NCBI RefSeq assembly: GCF_001906925.1
Contig: NZ_MRWQ01000007.1
Coordinates: 1-64,000, forward strand
Direction: 5' to 3'
Source of the DNA: Domibacillus mangrovi
GTDB lineage: Bacteria; Bacillota; Bacilli; Bacillales; Domibacillaceae
Length of the DNA: 64,000 bases
This document shows, in pieces, positions 8,012 to 18,608 of this stretch (position 1 is its first letter; each line of letters begins with the position of its first letter). The translations under genes were made by a program, and so were the position numbers. Below the pieces are notes generated by a model. The model did not search any database and was not told the DNA's origin. It was given only the letters and a program-made list of their open reading frames with translations.

Positions 8012-8835
8012 TCTTGCACCTCCACAATTTTCCTTGACGTCAGCGTAAGTGCCTGCTCAACACCTTTTTTCAGTGTACTTGTCGTTGTCACATCTTCCAA
8101 ATTAATGCCTAAGTTAACGATCGTCTGAGCAATTTCAGGACGAATGCCGACAATTGTACATTTCGCGCCAACGAGCCGTACTGCTTCTGCTGCTTGAATA
8201 ATATGGTGCGCGACCATTGTATCAACAACCGGTACGCCCGTAATATCGATTAAAACGACTTCCGCTCGATGACTGACAACTCCCTCAAGTAAATTTTCCA
8301 TGATTTGCTTTGCCCGTTCCGTATCAATCGTTCCGATAAGGGGCATAACCGAAATCTTATCAAAAATAGGAATAAAGGGTGCCGTTAACTCCTGAAGCGC
8401 AATTTTTTGAAGAGAAACGGTTCGCTCCCATGATGTTGTATAGGCTTGTGTAATCGTTTTATACATCGGAAATATCCAGTTGTTAATTTCAGAAGCAAAA
8501 TCGACATAACTGTTATGATCTATATTCCCTTCTTTTTTCATTCCCTCTTCAACGATTTGTCCAAATAACCGCAAACCATCTGTCATCATGGTCAGCGGCC
8601 AGCCGAGACGAACAATTTTTTCCGAGAATTCGATAGCTCGATCATGAAATGCTTCTACAGATTCTGAAAAATTAGATATGACTAATTCAACAAATTCCGC
8701 ACACGTTTTCACGAACATACGATCTGACATTGTCTGAATAGCCCGCTCGTCTGCTTCCTTGCGTATGAGTTCAATCCATTCATTTAAAATCTCATCGTTA
8801 TGAGAATATACATATTGATAAATTGTTTTACGCAT
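8008..8835 (-). CDS. rsbR: RsbR, stressosome sensor/scaffold protein
   Basis: A 275-residue protein with an N-terminal non-haem globin-like sensor domain (about 1-150) and a C-terminal STAS domain (about 160-270). The two threonines phosphorylated by RsbT in the B. subtilis protein have counterparts at Thr172 (DTERAK) and Thr206 (PVVDTMV). It heads the operon and overlaps rsbS. A sigma-A-like promoter lies upstream. Confidence 0.94.
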   Translation of the reverse strand: MRKTIYQYVYSHNDEILNEWIELIRKEADERAIQTMSDRMFVKTCAEFVELVISNFSESVEAFHDRAIEFSEKIVRLGWPLTMMTDGLRLFGQIVEEGMKKEGNIDHNSYVDFASEINNWIFPMYKTITQAYTTSWERTVSLQKIALQELTAPFIPIFDKISVMPLIGTIDTERAKQIMENLLEGVVSHRAEVVLIDITGVPVVDTMVAHHIIQAAEAVRLVGAKCTIVGIRPEIAQTIVNLGINLEDVTTTSTLKKGVEQALTLTSRKIVEVQE

Positions 8836-8908
8836 TCAGTTCGCTCCAATCATCATTCCCTTGTAGCATATTACAAAGGGGGGTTCGTCAAAAACGTTCA
8901 TTGTTTTC

Positions 8909-8937
8909 ATTATAAAGGTTATGCAAGCAATTAAAAA
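8909..8937 (-). promoter_or_regulatory. Possible sigma-A promoter of the rsbR operon
   Basis: On the minus strand there is a perfect -10 TATAAT (8909-8914) with a poor -35 TTTTTA (8932-8937) 17 bp upstream. Between it and rsbR lies an imperfect hairpin (about 8858-8880, CCCTTTGTA against TACAAGGG). Confidence 0.5.
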
Positions 8938-8977
8938 GCAGAATCCTCTGTTTATTGTGGAGAAATAAGACTCATAC

Positions 8978-9008
8978 AAAAAAAGCATCCACGGTTTCCC
9001 GCAGATGC
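8978..9008 (-). terminator. Terminator after ndoA
   Basis: On the minus strand, GCATCTGCGG and CCGTGGATGC form a stem with a GAAA tetraloop, followed by seven Ts. It separates the alr/ndoA transcripts from the rsb operon. Confidence 0.85.
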
Positions 9009-9013
9009 CCTCA

Positions 9014-9364
9014 TTAAAATTGAATAAGCCCTAAACTAATTTGCAAGGCGTCGTCCACTTTCTCCATCATTCCATCATCTAGCTGCGTTATTTTATCTGT
9101 CAGCCGCTGCTTGTCTATTGTCCGGATCTGCTCAAGTAAAATGACGGAATCTCTTTCAAAACCGTACCGCTCAGCATTAATTTCGACATGCGTTGGCAGT
9201 TTGGCTTTCTGAATCTGAGCTGTAATGGCCGCAACGATAATAGTGGGACTGAACCGATTCCCGATGTCGTTCTGGACGACGAGAACAGGACGGACGCCGC
9301 CTTGTTCGGAACCGACAACAGGGGACAGGTCTGCAAAATATACGTCACCACGTTTTACGATCAC
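9014..9364 (-). CDS. ndoA: Endoribonuclease toxin EndoA (MazF/PemK family)
   Basis: A 116-residue MazF-fold toxin that cleaves single-stranded mRNA; the B. subtilis enzyme cuts at UACAU. N-terminal [21 protein letters not shown] and the RPVLVVQND strand are diagnostic. Start is GTG 9364 with GGAGG 9 nt upstream. It lies directly downstream of its antitoxin gene, the normal order for ndoAI-ndoA, and is followed by a terminator. Confidence 0.95.
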   Translation of the reverse strand: MIVKRGDVYFADLSPVVGSEQGGVRPVLVVQNDIGNRFSPTIIVAAITAQIQKAKLPTHVEINAERYGFERDSVILLEQIRTIDKQRLTDKITQLDDGMMEKVDDALQISLGLIQF

Positions 9365-9369
9365 ACGGT

Positions 9370-9654
9370 TTATCCTCCACTTACTAAACGTTCGACTGTG
9401 TTGCCTGCCTCATATTCAGCCTGCATCGCTTCAGAAGCAATAGCAAGGTTGATTTTCGCCATTTCCATGTATCCGCGGCGCATAGACTCACGAATATGAC
9501 GCTTTTTTCGTTCACGCAAATACATTTTTGTAGCACGATAAATAAATTCACTCCGGCTAATTTCTTCCTGCTCCGCAAAACAATCAAGTTCATTTACAAA
9601 CTGCTTGGGCAGGTTTACTAACACATCTTCTGTCATCGTACTGGATTCAGACAA
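9370..9654 (-). CDS. ndoAI: Antitoxin EndoAI (ribbon-helix-helix)
   Basis: A 94-residue antitoxin. The N-terminal ribbon-helix-helix (about 8-55, [29 protein letters not shown]) should bind operator DNA, and the C-terminal tail neutralises EndoA. The start is TTG 9654, supported by GGAGGT 7 nt upstream. A 10-bp-class inverted repeat at 9703-9732 lies in front and could be an operator. Confidence 0.93.
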   Translation of the reverse strand: MSESSTMTEDVLVNLPKQFVNELDCFAEQEEISRSEFIYRATKMYLRERKKRHIRESMRRGYMEMAKINLAIASEAMQAEYEAGNTVERLVSGG

Positions 9655-9702
9655 GAACTACACCTCCACCAATCACTACACACGTCTCTTTTTTGTTACT
9701 GT

Positions 9703-9732
9703 CCTAGACATCATACCATTGCATGTCCTAGG
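9703..9732. repeat. Imperfect inverted repeat upstream of ndoAI
   Basis: CCTAGACAT (9703-9711) and ATGTCCTAGG (9723-9732) are inverted with a single extra base in one arm. The position in the 137-bp gap between alr and ndoAI suits an operator or a hairpin ending the alr transcript; there is no long T-run. Confidence 0.4.
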
Positions 9733-9791
9733 ATGGAAGAGGCAATTGAAAAATATTGCACAACGGTGAATAAAGAGTACGTCCACACCGA

Positions 9792-10931
9792 TTATAACAA
9801 CGGATTCGATACATGAACAACTTGCCCATTCTCTTTATAGACACGCGGAACACGAGCGGTGATGACACACGGAACTTCGTAATTGATCGTCTCGAGTTTC
9901 CTTGCCACTTCATCCATTATTATTTCATCATCACCTTGCCTGCCAATAAGCGTAACCTCTGTACCGCAGGAATATTCCCGTGGAAGGCGAATCATACACT
10001 GATCCATACAAATACGGCCGACAATTGGTGCCCTCTTGCCATCAACGAGCACTTCCTGCCCGCTCAGCTTACGAATCCATCCATCTGCATATCCAATTGG
10101 CAGTGTACCGATCCATTCTCCTTCTGATGCCTCATACGTCGCACCATAACTGACTTTCTCCCCCGCATGCATTTGTTTCACTTGAATAATTTTGGTACGC
10201 AAAGAAAAAGCCGGCTTCAATTCAAACGGTAGCAACGGTTGAATCTCAAGTGATGGTGTCAGTCCATACATCGAAATACCAAATCGCACTGTATTGACAC
10301 CAGCACCTTGAAAACGAAGTGTTGCAGCGCTGTTTGCACAATGAATATAACGGGGTTTTTCTCTAATAGATGAAACGAGCTCTTGAAAAGTCTGAAGTTG
10401 CTTTTCAAAATAAGCTGTATGTACTTCATCCGCCGTCGCAAAATGAGTGAATATGCCTTCGAATACATAGGATTCAGATTGGTTCAGTTCATCGATGACC
10501 GATTGCAATTCACCTATCGTTTTCACACCAATTCGACCCATTCCTGTATCACATTTAATATGTATACGCAGCATTTGACCTTCTTCCATATGTATATGAG
10601 TAAGCCATTCTTTTTCATGAACGGTTAAAGAAATATTATATTTCGCTGCAATTCCTGCAGTATCTGGACGACTAGCACCGAGAACGAGGATTGGTGCTTT
10701 AATGCCTGCTTTTCTTAGTGATAAGGCTTCATCTAAAAAAGCAACTGCCAGCCCTTTTGCCCCTGCATTAAGTGCAGCCTTTGCTACCTGCACATCACCA
10801 TGGCCATACGCATTTGCTTTTACAACAGCAAACATTGTCATTGAATCTGCTAAATGTTGAATTGTTTTTGCGACGTTCCATTTTATTGCATCAAGATTTA
10901 TTTCCGCCCATGTATCGCGATAATAATCCAT
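9792..10931 (-). CDS. alr: Alanine racemase
   Basis: A 379-residue PLP-dependent racemase that makes D-alanine for peptidoglycan. The PLP lysine is Lys38 in [11 protein letters not shown], and the second catalytic base is the tyrosine in VSYGATYEA. Start: the frame opens at GTG 10940, but ATG 10931 is better placed behind AGGA and gives the family N-terminus ([11 protein letters not shown]). It lies in the acpS-ydcC-alr-ndoAI-ndoA order of B. subtilis. Confidence 0.95.
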   Translation of the reverse strand: MDYYRDTWAEINLDAIKWNVAKTIQHLADSMTMFAVVKANAYGHGDVQVAKAALNAGAKGLAVAFLDEALSLRKAGIKAPILVLGASRPDTAGIAAKYNISLTVHEKEWLTHIHMEEGQMLRIHIKCDTGMGRIGVKTIGELQSVIDELNQSESYVFEGIFTHFATADEVHTAYFEKQLQTFQELVSSIREKPRYIHCANSAATLRFQGAGVNTVRFGISMYGLTPSLEIQPLLPFELKPAFSLRTKIIQVKQMHAGEKVSYGATYEASEGEWIGTLPIGYADGWIRKLSGQEVLVDGKRAPIVGRICMDQCMIRLPREYSCGTEVTLIGRQGDDEIIMDEVARKLETINYEVPCVITARVPRVYKENGQVVHVSNPLL

Positions 10932-10985
10932 CTTCTTCACATCCTATTTTGTCAAAGTCACGATGCTTGCGCTTCTATTTTACAC

Positions 10986-11017
10986 GCAAAAAAAGCGGCG
11001 GTAAACTATGACCGCCG
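10986..11017 (-). terminator. Terminator after the YdcC-like lipoprotein gene
   Basis: On the minus strand, CGGCGGT and ACCGCCG pair around a short loop and are followed by a run of seven Ts, just before alr. alr may therefore depend partly on read-through or on its own promoter. Confidence 0.8.
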
Positions 11018-11021
11018 TTCT

Positions 11022-11990
11022 TTACTTTACTGTACCCGGTTGCATGGAAGCTGCCATATATTCCATCTCACCTTTCGTCATCACATCGGATGCCATCATA
11101 AATTCAACATCATTATATATCCAGGTTAACGATCCTTCTGCTGATTCACCGGCCGCAAATCCCATATCCGTCATATTACCTGATGCAGAAACAACACTTT
11201 GTCCATTTAAGGCCAATGCTCTTTTTTGAATAAGCGTAAATGGCTTGTCTCCTCCATATGTTAACACGACTCTATCCCCTATTCTCGTTTCATCAATCAG
11301 TTGGGAATCCGTTATAGCAACTGGATAATGAACAGTGAATTCCTCTTCCACCGAACCTGCTGTTTCTTTTGTTGTCGTTTCCTTCCGCTCAAAATCTTTT
11401 TTGGCAAATGTCGGATTCAAATCTACCTTTTTAAAAATGACAGTAATAACGGGTTTTTCTTGTTTGTCCATCACTTTGACCATCACCGGTGTCAAATCAC
11501 CTTTATTGAATGTTATTTGCTGACGCGGCAAAATCTTATTATTTGTGTAGCGTGTTTTCGTTTCAAATACGTAATGCTTGGCTGTTTCTTTAAATGTCGC
11601 TTCTCCATCTGCCTTTATATCTGCAGCGAGTGATTCAAATAAGTAAGACTGACTGCTGTTTTCGGGCCAATTATTATCATACTTAAAACTTTTACCGATC
11701 GAAGGTGTCATAACGTAAATGCCTGATTTGTTTTTTAAAATCGTCTGACTATGCTTATTAGTGACAGAAGCAAGATGAACTCGGTAATACGTGTGCTGCT
11801 TATTCCAAATGTCTACGTTATAGCTTTGTTTTTCTTTGCCGGCTTGAATTTCAAGTACGGCTTTCGCTTTATATCCAGCAGCGTTTTTTACTTTTTCGTT
11901 AATCTCCGTCACAACATCTTCTTTCGTCGGCGCTCCGCAGGCAGATACCAGGAGTAAAACGATTGCTAGTAAGCCCATCCACTTTTTCAT
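11022..11990 (-). CDS. ydcC: Outer-membrane-lipoprotein-carrier-like lipoprotein (YdcC family)
   Basis: A 322-residue exported lipoprotein. The signal peptide ends in lipobox VSAC (Cys18), followed by a LolA/LppX-like beta-rich domain. B. subtilis YdcC occupies the same place between acpS and alr and is linked to sporulation; the biochemical role is not known. Start ATG 11990 has GAGGGGTG upstream. Confidence 0.88.
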   Translation of the reverse strand: MKKWMGLLAIVLLLVSACGAPTKEDVVTEINEKVKNAAGYKAKAVLEIQAGKEKQSYNVDIWNKQHTYYRVHLASVTNKHSQTILKNKSGIYVMTPSIGKSFKYDNNWPENSSQSYLFESLAADIKADGEATFKETAKHYVFETKTRYTNNKILPRQQITFNKGDLTPVMVKVMDKQEKPVITVIFKKVDLNPTFAKKDFERKETTTKETAGSVEEEFTVHYPVAITDSQLIDETRIGDRVVLTYGGDKPFTLIQKRALALNGQSVVSASGNMTDMGFAAGESAEGSLTWIYNDVEFMMASDVMTKGEMEYMAASMQPGTVK

Positions 11991-12038
11991 TGCCGCACCC
12001 CTCTCATAAGCACTATATGAGGATGTTTAGGACAATAT

Positions 12039-12386
12039 TCATTCGATCACAACAACTGCCGCCGCATATTCACGACTATGTGTAATTGTGATATGTACAC
12101 CTTCTGAATAAGGACGAATTAAGATCGGTCGTCCTTTATCGTCTGAACTGATTTCAATATCTTGAAACGATAACTGCTCACCAATGCCGGTTCCTTCTGC
12201 TTTTGAAAAAGCTTCTTTCACTGCGAATCGGCCAGCTGCGTATTCCCACTTGCGGCTTCCATTTTTATCGTGAAAAAACGTGAGTTCCTGCGATGTTAAG
12301 ATACGTTCAATGAACCTGGGCTGCCGCTCGATCAAACGGCGAATCCGATCAATTTCCACAATATCCATGCCAATTCCTTTTATCAT
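12039..12386 (-). CDS. acpS: Holo-[acyl-carrier-protein] synthase
   Basis: A 115-residue AcpS-type phosphopantetheinyl transferase that activates acyl carrier protein for fatty-acid synthesis. The Mg2+-binding aspartate is Asp8 in GIGMDIVEI, and the second motif RFAVKEAFSKA is intact. The ribosome binding site is weak (GAGAGG about 12 nt upstream). Confidence 0.95.
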   Translation of the reverse strand: MIKGIGMDIVEIDRIRRLIERQPRFIERILTSQELTFFHDKNGSRKWEYAAGRFAVKEAFSKAEGTGIGEQLSFQDIEISSDDKGRPILIRPYSEGVHITITHSREYAAAVVVIE

Positions 12387-12407
12387 CCAGTTTACATTCC
12401 TCTCCGA

Positions 12408-12445
12408 AAAAAAAGCCGTTCCGGTATAGACCAGAACGGCTTTTT
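12408..12445 (-). terminator. Terminator after cshA
   Basis: AAAAAGCCGTTC and GAACGGCTTTTT form a stem with a 12-nt loop, with a T-run on the minus side. Confidence 0.85.
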
Positions 12446-12448
12446 CAT

Positions 12449-13933
12449 TTATGAATTTGAAGAATATTTACGACGCCCGCCGCCTGATCCACCCGAACTA
12501 CCTTTGCGGTCACGGTTTCCATAAGAACGGCCGCCACCTTGACGACCGCCACCGCCGCCTGATTTACGATAGCCACCACCTGAATTCTTGCTACGGAAAT
12601 TATCGCGTTTTTGCGGAAGTGATGATTCATTTGTAATGTGAACCGGTGTACGGTCTGGCTCTTTTGTGATCAATTTTACAGCTGCTGCAACGATGTCTTC
12701 AGGGTTATATTGATCAAGCAAGTTCTTTGCAAATGTACGATATTCTGTTAATTCGTTTTTCGTAATTGCTCCTTCTAGTTCTGTTACTGCTGCTTGCTGC
12801 TGACCGCTAAGTGCGTCATCCCAAGTTGGAGCTTCCATTGGTGTCATGCGTTTTTTCGTTGTGCGTTCCACTTCACGAAGATAGCTCATTTCACGCGGAT
12901 CAACGAATGTAATCGCCATTCCTTCTTTACCGGCACGACCTGTACGGCCGATACGGTGAACATAGCTTTCCGGATCCTGTGGAATGTCATAGTTATAAAC
13001 ATGCGTAACGCCAGAAATATCCAGACCACGTGCTGCAACATCGGTTGCGACGAGTACATCGATTTTCCCAGATTTAAAGCGGTTCAACACAGTCAAACGT
13101 TTCGCCTGTGTTAAGTCACCATGAATTCCTTCTGCCTGGTAACCGCGAAGGCTCAGTGCATTCGCAAGCTCGTCCACGCGGCGTTTTGTACGACCGAAAA
13201 TGATCGCCAGCTCAGGTGTTTGAACGTCCATTAAACGGGCAAGAATGTCAAATTTATCGCGTTGTTGCACTTTCACGAAATACTGATCGATATTTGAAAC
13301 CGTCATTTCTTTCGCTTTAATACGGATCATTTCTGGATCTTTCATGAAACGTTCTGCGATCGCACGAATTGGTCCTGGCATTGTCGCCGAGAATAGAAGC
13401 GTTTGACGTTCTGTAGGAACATTTGAAAGAATGGTTTCGATGTCTTGAATGAAGCCCATGTTCAACATTTCATCCGCTTCATCAAGAACAAGCGTTTGAA
13501 TATTTTCAAGTTTCAATGTACGGCGATTAATATGGTCCAAAATACGTCCTGGTGTACCAACGATAATATGTGGACGTTGTTTTAATGCGCGAATCTGGCG
13601 TTGAATATCTTGGCCGCCATATACAGCTAATACACGTGCACGTTTACCGCTGCCGATTTTGTAAAGTTCTTCTGATACTTGAATTGCCAACTCACGTGTC
13701 GGTGCAATAATAAGACCTTGAATCGAATCGTTTTTCGTATCGATTTTTTCAACCATTGGAACACCAAAAGCAGTCGTTTTACCCGTACCCGTTTGTGCCT
13801 GTCCGATAATATCTTTTCCTGCAAGGCCTAGTGGAATTGTATCCGCCTGAATTGGTGTCGCTTCTTCAAAGCCCATTTTGTCAATAGCTCTTAGCGTTTC
13901 AGCGCTCAAGTTTAAATCTTTAAATTTCGTCAA
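12449..13933 (-). CDS. cshA: DEAD-box RNA helicase CshA
   Basis: A 494-residue DEAD-box helicase. Motifs in order: Q motif (ATPIQ), motif I AQTGTGKT (46-53), Ia [20 protein letters not shown], and [10 protein letters not shown]. The C-terminal tail (about 435-494) is rich in Gly, Ser and Arg, typical for CshA, which works with the RNA degradosome and ribosome assembly. The start is TTG 13933 with AAGGAG upstream. It has its own promoter and an 80-nt leader. Confidence 0.95.
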   Translation of the reverse strand: MTKFKDLNLSAETLRAIDKMGFEEATPIQADTIPLGLAGKDIIGQAQTGTGKTTAFGVPMVEKIDTKNDSIQGLIIAPTRELAIQVSEELYKIGSGKRARVLAVYGGQDIQRQIRALKQRPHIIVGTPGRILDHINRRTLKLENIQTLVLDEADEMLNMGFIQDIETILSNVPTERQTLLFSATMPGPIRAIAERFMKDPEMIRIKAKEMTVSNIDQYFVKVQQRDKFDILARLMDVQTPELAIIFGRTKRRVDELANALSLRGYQAEGIHGDLTQAKRLTVLNRFKSGKIDVLVATDVAARGLDISGVTHVYNYDIPQDPESYVHRIGRTGRAGKEGMAITFVDPREMSYLREVERTTKKRMTPMEAPTWDDALSGQQQAAVTELEGAITKNELTEYRTFAKNLLDQYNPEDIVAAAVKLITKEPDRTPVHITNESSLPQKRDNFRSKNSGGGYRKSGGGGGRQGGGRSYGNRDRKGSSGGSGGGRRKYSSNS

Positions 13934-14017
13934 TAGTTTCTTCTCCTTCTATGTTAAACTGCTGTCCGCACAAAAAATACCCTTCTACGTTCATGCGAAG
14001 AGCAACATGTCTATTGT

Positions 14018-14046
14018 ATCTTATCATCCCACGTCCAAATTTTCAA
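14018..14046 (-). promoter_or_regulatory. Sigma-A promoter of cshA
   Basis: On the minus strand, -35 TTGAAA (14041-14046) and -10 TAAGAT (14018-14023) are 17 bp apart. Confidence 0.65.
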
Positions 14047-14068
14047 TGCGCATTTTTATAACTCTACG

Positions 14069-14755
14069 TTAATTGCGTAAAAAAGTAAAGACCTTCTCAA
14101 AAAGTTCTTTTTTATCTCCTGTATGACAAATTAAATGCTTCGCTTCTGGAGAGTAATAAAGGTGTCGCTCAGCTGATGAAACACGCTTGTAAATATAATC
14201 TGCACTTGTGATCGGAACAATACCGTCTTTTGTTCCTTGGGCAATAAATACTGGTACTGTAATCTTCTTTAGCTCTGGGCGGGCGAGACGTACTACCTTT
14301 TGAAACTGACGCGCGGCAGCCGGCGGCGTTATAATCAGTTTTTCCCGGTAACGCAAAAATAATTCATTCTCATGAAGCTCCTTTTTCCGCAAATCTTGCA
14401 CCATTTCCCGAACGTCTTCTTTTATTTGCGCCGGATTTACATATTTCGCCGCTGCGCTGAGCATCACAAGTTTACTGATCGAATAACGGGCGGTTAAATA
14501 TGCGGCAATCAATCCGCCCATCGAAAAGCCGATCACATACACCTCTTCACATTCCTCAAACAGTTTTTGAAGTGCTAATTCAGCACAGTTAATCCAGTCT
14601 GTACAAGTACTACCTTTCAACGAATGCGTATCGCCATGCCCCGGTAAAAGAGGTACAACGAACTTCCAATCCGTATGCTGCTTCAAGTAATCTGCAAGCG
14701 GGTCTACTTCATATGGTGCTCCTGTAAACCCATGTATACAAAGGCAGCCAATCAA
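14069..14755 (-). CDS. Alpha/beta hydrolase, carboxylesterase/monoacylglycerol-lipase type
   Basis: A 228-residue serine hydrolase resembling the Bacillus Est30/YvaK carboxylesterases. The oxyanion region is CIHGFTGAPYE near the N-terminus. The nucleophile is the serine of GFSMGG (about residue 98), the acid lies in GTKDGIVP and the base in AKHLIC. No signal peptide is seen, so it is cytosolic. The start is TTG 14755, 24 bp after murF, so it is probably co-transcribed with ddl-murF. The substrate cannot be told from sequence. Confidence 0.85.
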   Translation of the reverse strand: MIGCLCIHGFTGAPYEVDPLADYLKQHTDWKFVVPLLPGHGDTHSLKGSTCTDWINCAELALQKLFEECEEVYVIGFSMGGLIAAYLTARYSISKLVMLSAAAKYVNPAQIKEDVREMVQDLRKKELHENELFLRYREKLIITPPAAARQFQKVVRLARPELKKITVPVFIAQGTKDGIVPITSADYIYKRVSSAERHLYYSPEAKHLICHTGDKKELFEKVFTFLRN

Positions 14756-14778
14756 GACCGCTCACCGCTTTCCACATC

Positions 14779-16155
14779 TTATTCCGACAGTCCATCTACT
14801 ACATCTTCCAACCTCATGCCTCTTGACGCTTTAATTAACAGCAGTTCGCCGCCTTTTAGAACACCATCGACCGCTTTAATTAATTCATGTTTGTCTTGAA
14901 AAGCAAAAACTCTGTCCGGACCCAGTGCATTTTTTGCTCCAGCTGCAATAAACTGACCGAGTGCACCATACGTGAATAAGTAGTCGATTTTATCCCCATC
15001 AATCACCTGACCCGTCTGATAATGAAACAGTTCTTCATCAAGGCCAAGTTCAAGCATATCACCGAGAACGACTATTTTTCGGTCATAGCCAGGCAGTTCT
15101 GATACGAGTGAAATAGCTGCTTTTACCGATGTCGGGCTGGCATTATATGCGTCATTTATTATCTTTATACCCTTTTTACCTTCCACCCACTCCATCCGCA
15201 TTTTCGTCAGTTTCACTTTTCTGAGACCTGCCGCCATATCTTCATACGGCAAAGCAAACACGTTAGCCGCCGCAATAGCTGCGAGCGCATTTGTAACATT
15301 ATGCTGACCAAGTACAGGCAAATCAAATCGGACGGACGGTTCTTTACTTATAGAAAAAATGCTTCCATTCTCCGTTTGTTCAATAGATACAGGATAAAAT
15401 ATATTCGACTCACCCTGACCGAATGTTATCGTTTGAAATAACGGTTCTTCAGGCATTTTTTCAGTAAGATACGGTTCGTCACCTAAGTAAACGAGTGTTC
15501 CTTTACTCGATAACCCCGCTGAAATCTCCAGTTTTGCATCTGCAATCGCTTCCCTTGATCCAAGATCCTCCAAATGGGATTCGCCGATATTTGTAATGAT
15601 CGCCACATCCGGTGTAGCAAGCTTTGATAAAAGCTCAATTTCACCTCTGTTGCTCATGCCCATTTCAAGCACAGCAATTTCCGTATCTTCGTGTAATGAC
15701 AACATCGTTAATGGCAGACCAATATGATTGTTATAATTACCTTCTGTTTTTTGTACACGGTATTTCTCCCCAAAAATGGCGGCTGTCATATCTTTAACTG
15801 TTGTCTTGCCATTACTGCCAGTAATACCGACGACTTTCACGTTAAGTGAATCACGATATGCTTTTGACAGCTGCTGAAGCGCAAGCAATGTGCTTTCTAC
15901 GATCAGCACTGGCAAATCCTCCGGCGCTCCCGGTATATCTTTTTGCCACAATGCCGCTCCTGCACCATTTTCAATCGCTTGCCGCACATATTTATGTCCA
16001 TCTGTATTTTCACCAATAAAAGGAACAAATAAACAGCTTCCTTCTACTTCACGCGAATCGATTGACACGCCTTCAATGAACCGTTCGTGCCAGATTGTTA
16101 CATCGTTTTCTACATTTATCATTTTCGTTAACTGCTCAACCGTTTTGCGAATCAT
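14779..16155 (-). CDS. murF: UDP-N-acetylmuramoyl-tripeptide:D-alanyl-D-alanine ligase
   Basis: A 458-residue Mur ligase that adds D-Ala-D-Ala to the peptidoglycan precursor in the cytosol. The ATP-binding loop GITGSNGKTTVKDM, the central HNVTNALAAIA motif and NDAYNASPTS are all present. It follows ddl by 12 bp, so synthesis and use of D-Ala-D-Ala are encoded together. Confidence 0.96.
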   Translation of the reverse strand: MIRKTVEQLTKMINVENDVTIWHERFIEGVSIDSREVEGSCLFVPFIGENTDGHKYVRQAIENGAGAALWQKDIPGAPEDLPVLIVESTLLALQQLSKAYRDSLNVKVVGITGSNGKTTVKDMTAAIFGEKYRVQKTEGNYNNHIGLPLTMLSLHEDTEIAVLEMGMSNRGEIELLSKLATPDVAIITNIGESHLEDLGSREAIADAKLEISAGLSSKGTLVYLGDEPYLTEKMPEEPLFQTITFGQGESNIFYPVSIEQTENGSIFSISKEPSVRFDLPVLGQHNVTNALAAIAAANVFALPYEDMAAGLRKVKLTKMRMEWVEGKKGIKIINDAYNASPTSVKAAISLVSELPGYDRKIVVLGDMLELGLDEELFHYQTGQVIDGDKIDYLFTYGALGQFIAAGAKNALGPDRVFAFQDKHELIKAVDGVLKGGELLLIKASRGMRLEDVVDGLSE

Positions 16156-16167
16156 GAGCGCCCACCT

Positions 16168-17223
16168 TTAAACCGTATATTTAATCTTTTGTTTTTCTGT
16201 ATGACGTTCAACCGCCAGGTCAATCATCTTTTCAATAAGCTGTGGATATTCAACCCCTGCTTCTTTCCAAAGAAGGGGGAACATACTGAATGGCGTAAAG
16301 CCAGGCATTGTATTCACTTCATTAATCAATAAACTTCCACTTTCCATTAAAAAAAAGTCAGCACGAACAAGCCCTGAACAGTCGAGTGAACGGAACGCAC
16401 GAATCGCTAATTGTTCCATTTCCGCTTTTTGAGCATCTGTTAGATCAGCGGGAATAATGAGCGCTGTATCATCATCTTCATATTTCGCCTTGTAATCGTA
16501 AAAATCCTTTTTCGGTACAATTTCACCGATCACTGAGCATACAGGACTCTCATTTCCGAGGATTCCCACTTCAATTTCACGGGCAACGACCCCCTCTTCA
16601 ATGATGACTTTTCGGTCATATTGAAATGCTTCTTCCATTGCACATGCAAGCTCTTCTTTGCTCTGACATTTGCTGATACCAACACTCGAGCCCAGATTCG
16701 CTGGTTTGACAAAACAAGGCCAGCCGATTTCACGCTCAATTAACGTACAGCCTGCTTCTTTATCTTGTTCCCATTCCATGCGTGTCATATGCGTATAGCC
16801 AACTTGTTTTAATCCTGCTTGCGCAAAGATATCTTTCATAACCACTTTGTCCATGCCTGCAGACGAAGCGAGCACACCGTTTCCTACATATGGAACATTC
16901 AAAACTTCGAGCAAACCTTGAACTGTACCATCTTCTCCGTTCGGACCATGTAAAAGCGGGAATACAACATCATATTTCCCCTGTGCAAGCATAGACAGAA
17001 CATGTTCCATCCCACCATTTCCAGTGAACTTTAATTCTTCTATGGTAGAAACAGGCGTTTCTAGTTTTTCTCCTTCTGTCCATGTTCCATCGATAGAAAT
17101 GTAAACAGGATATACATCAAATTTATATAAATCAAGCGCTGCTGTCACCGCTTTTGCTGTTTGTAATGATACGTTGTGCTCTGCTGATTTTCCCCCATAA
17201 AGTAACCCAAGTTTCTTTTTCAT
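16168..17223 (-). CDS. ddl: D-alanine:D-alanine ligase
   Basis: A 351-residue ATP-grasp ligase. [13 protein letters not shown] starts the N-domain, [15 protein letters not shown] is the substrate loop, and the ATP-grasp core carries [16 protein letters not shown] and [16 protein letters not shown]. The start ATG 17223 has GGAGG upstream. It is the first gene of ddl-murF-esterase. Confidence 0.96.
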   Translation of the reverse strand: MKKKLGLLYGGKSAEHNVSLQTAKAVTAALDLYKFDVYPVYISIDGTWTEGEKLETPVSTIEELKFTGNGGMEHVLSMLAQGKYDVVFPLLHGPNGEDGTVQGLLEVLNVPYVGNGVLASSAGMDKVVMKDIFAQAGLKQVGYTHMTRMEWEQDKEAGCTLIEREIGWPCFVKPANLGSSVGISKCQSKEELACAMEEAFQYDRKVIIEEGVVAREIEVGILGNESPVCSVIGEIVPKKDFYDYKAKYEDDDTALIIPADLTDAQKAEMEQLAIRAFRSLDCSGLVRADFFLMESGSLLINEVNTMPGFTPFSMFPLLWKEAGVEYPQLIEKMIDLAVERHTEKQKIKYTV

Positions 17224-17369
17224 TATAAGCCTCCAAAAATTTCGGTATTTTCTATTTTACCATGCTTTCCCGCCATAAGAATAAACTTTCCATCCGACTT
17301 CTTACTCAAATTATATATTATGCTTCTTTCATCTGAATAATAACAATGTTCTGTCTGTCCGTTTTCATA

Positions 17370-17398
17370 TTAACTTTTTAAAAAAAACGCTGTATACT
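17370..17398 (+). promoter_or_regulatory. Sigma-A promoter of the symporter gene
   Basis: -35 TTAACT (17370-17375) and -10 TATACT (17393-17398) lie 17 bp apart, about 40 bp before the start codon. Confidence 0.6.
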
Positions 17399-17441
17399 CC
17401 TTTTATTAAATACACTTGTTTTTCACAGGAGGACATATATC

Positions 17442-18608
17442 ATGCATCGCTTCGGTTTACTGCCTAAAATTGCAGCCGCGATCGTACTCGGCATCTTGTT
17501 CGGTTCATTCGCACCGCAATGGTTTATCAAACTATTCGTTACCTTTAACGGATTGTTCGGCAACTTCCTTAGTTTCGCGATCCCGCTAATTATTATCGGC
17601 TTTATCGCGCCAGGTATCGGCACAATGGGCAAAGGCGCTGGAAAATTACTTGGACTTACGACTGGTTTAGCTTATTTATCAACCGCCATTGCCGGTTTGC
17701 TCGCTTTTTTTGCAGCCAGTCTTTTGTACCCGGTTATTCTCGAGAACCAGGCAGCGCAAGCTTTTGAAAACCCTGAAGAAGCACTTTTAACCGGCTTTTT
17801 CACAGTAGAAATGGACCCTGTTATGGGTGTCATGACCGCATTAATTCTCGCGTTTACACTCGGTGTCGGAATGGCTGCTGTTAAAGGAAATGCCCTTCAA
17901 AAAGTGATGGATGATTTCCGCGGCATCATCGAACTGGTCATTGAAAAAATCATCATCCCGCTTTTACCTATTCATATTCTTGGAATTTTTGCCAACATGA
18001 CGCAAGGCGGACAAGTAAGTGCCATTATGAGTGTTTTTGCAAAAGTATTTATCATGATTATTATTCTCCACCTTCTTTACTTGCTCTTTCAATACAGTGT
18101 AGCAGGCTCATTAAAAAAACAGAATCCGATTACGATGCTGCGTATAATGATGCCGGCTTACTTTACCGCACTCGGTACACAGTCATCTGCATCAACCATT
18201 CCTGTCACACTTGCCCAATCGAAAAAAAACGGATCAAGCGACCGTATCGCTGATTTCTCAATCCCCCTTTTAGCAACCATTCATCTGTCTGGCAGTACGA
18301 TCACACTCGTCAGCTGTGCAATGGCCGTCATGCTCTTGCAAGGGGATACCTATACAATTAGTATGTTCTTCCCATTTATCTTAATGCTTGGTATTACAAT
18401 GATTGCTGCGCCTGGTGTTCCCGGAGGCGCTGTGATGGCAGCACTCGGACTGCTTGAAACGATGCTCGGCTTTAATGGGACGATGGTGTCATTGATGATC
18501 GCTCTGTATCTTGCACAAGATAGCTTTGGCACAGCATGCAACGTAACAGGCGATGGTGCCATTACATCAGTAGTCGACAGCTTAACGAATAAACAGGAAC
18601 TCAGGTAA
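17442..18608 (+). CDS. Dicarboxylate/amino acid:cation symporter (DAACS family)
   Basis: A 388-residue polytopic membrane protein with the DAACS fold: several hydrophobic helices, a serine-rich re-entrant loop GTQSSASTIPVT (about 246-257), and DSFGTACNVTGDGA near the end, which carries cation and substrate ligands. The likely substrate is a C4-dicarboxylate or acidic amino acid. Start ATG 17442 has CAGGAGG upstream. The last six codons and the stop lie inside a copy of the repeat family (18589-18757), so the native C-terminus seems to have been replaced by repeat sequence. Confidence 0.9.
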   Translation: MHRFGLLPKIAAAIVLGILFGSFAPQWFIKLFVTFNGLFGNFLSFAIPLIIIGFIAPGIGTMGKGAGKLLGLTTGLAYLSTAIAGLLAFFAASLLYPVILENQAAQAFENPEEALLTGFFTVEMDPVMGVMTALILAFTLGVGMAAVKGNALQKVMDDFRGIIELVIEKIIIPLLPIHILGIFANMTQGGQVSAIMSVFAKVFIMIIILHLLYLLFQYSVAGSLKKQNPITMLRIMMPAYFTALGTQSSASTIPVTLAQSKKNGSSDRIADFSIPLLATIHLSGSTITLVSCAMAVMLLQGDTYTISMFFPFILMLGITMIAAPGVPGGAVMAALGLLETMLGFNGTMVSLMIALYLAQDSFGTACNVTGDGAITSVVDSLTNKQELR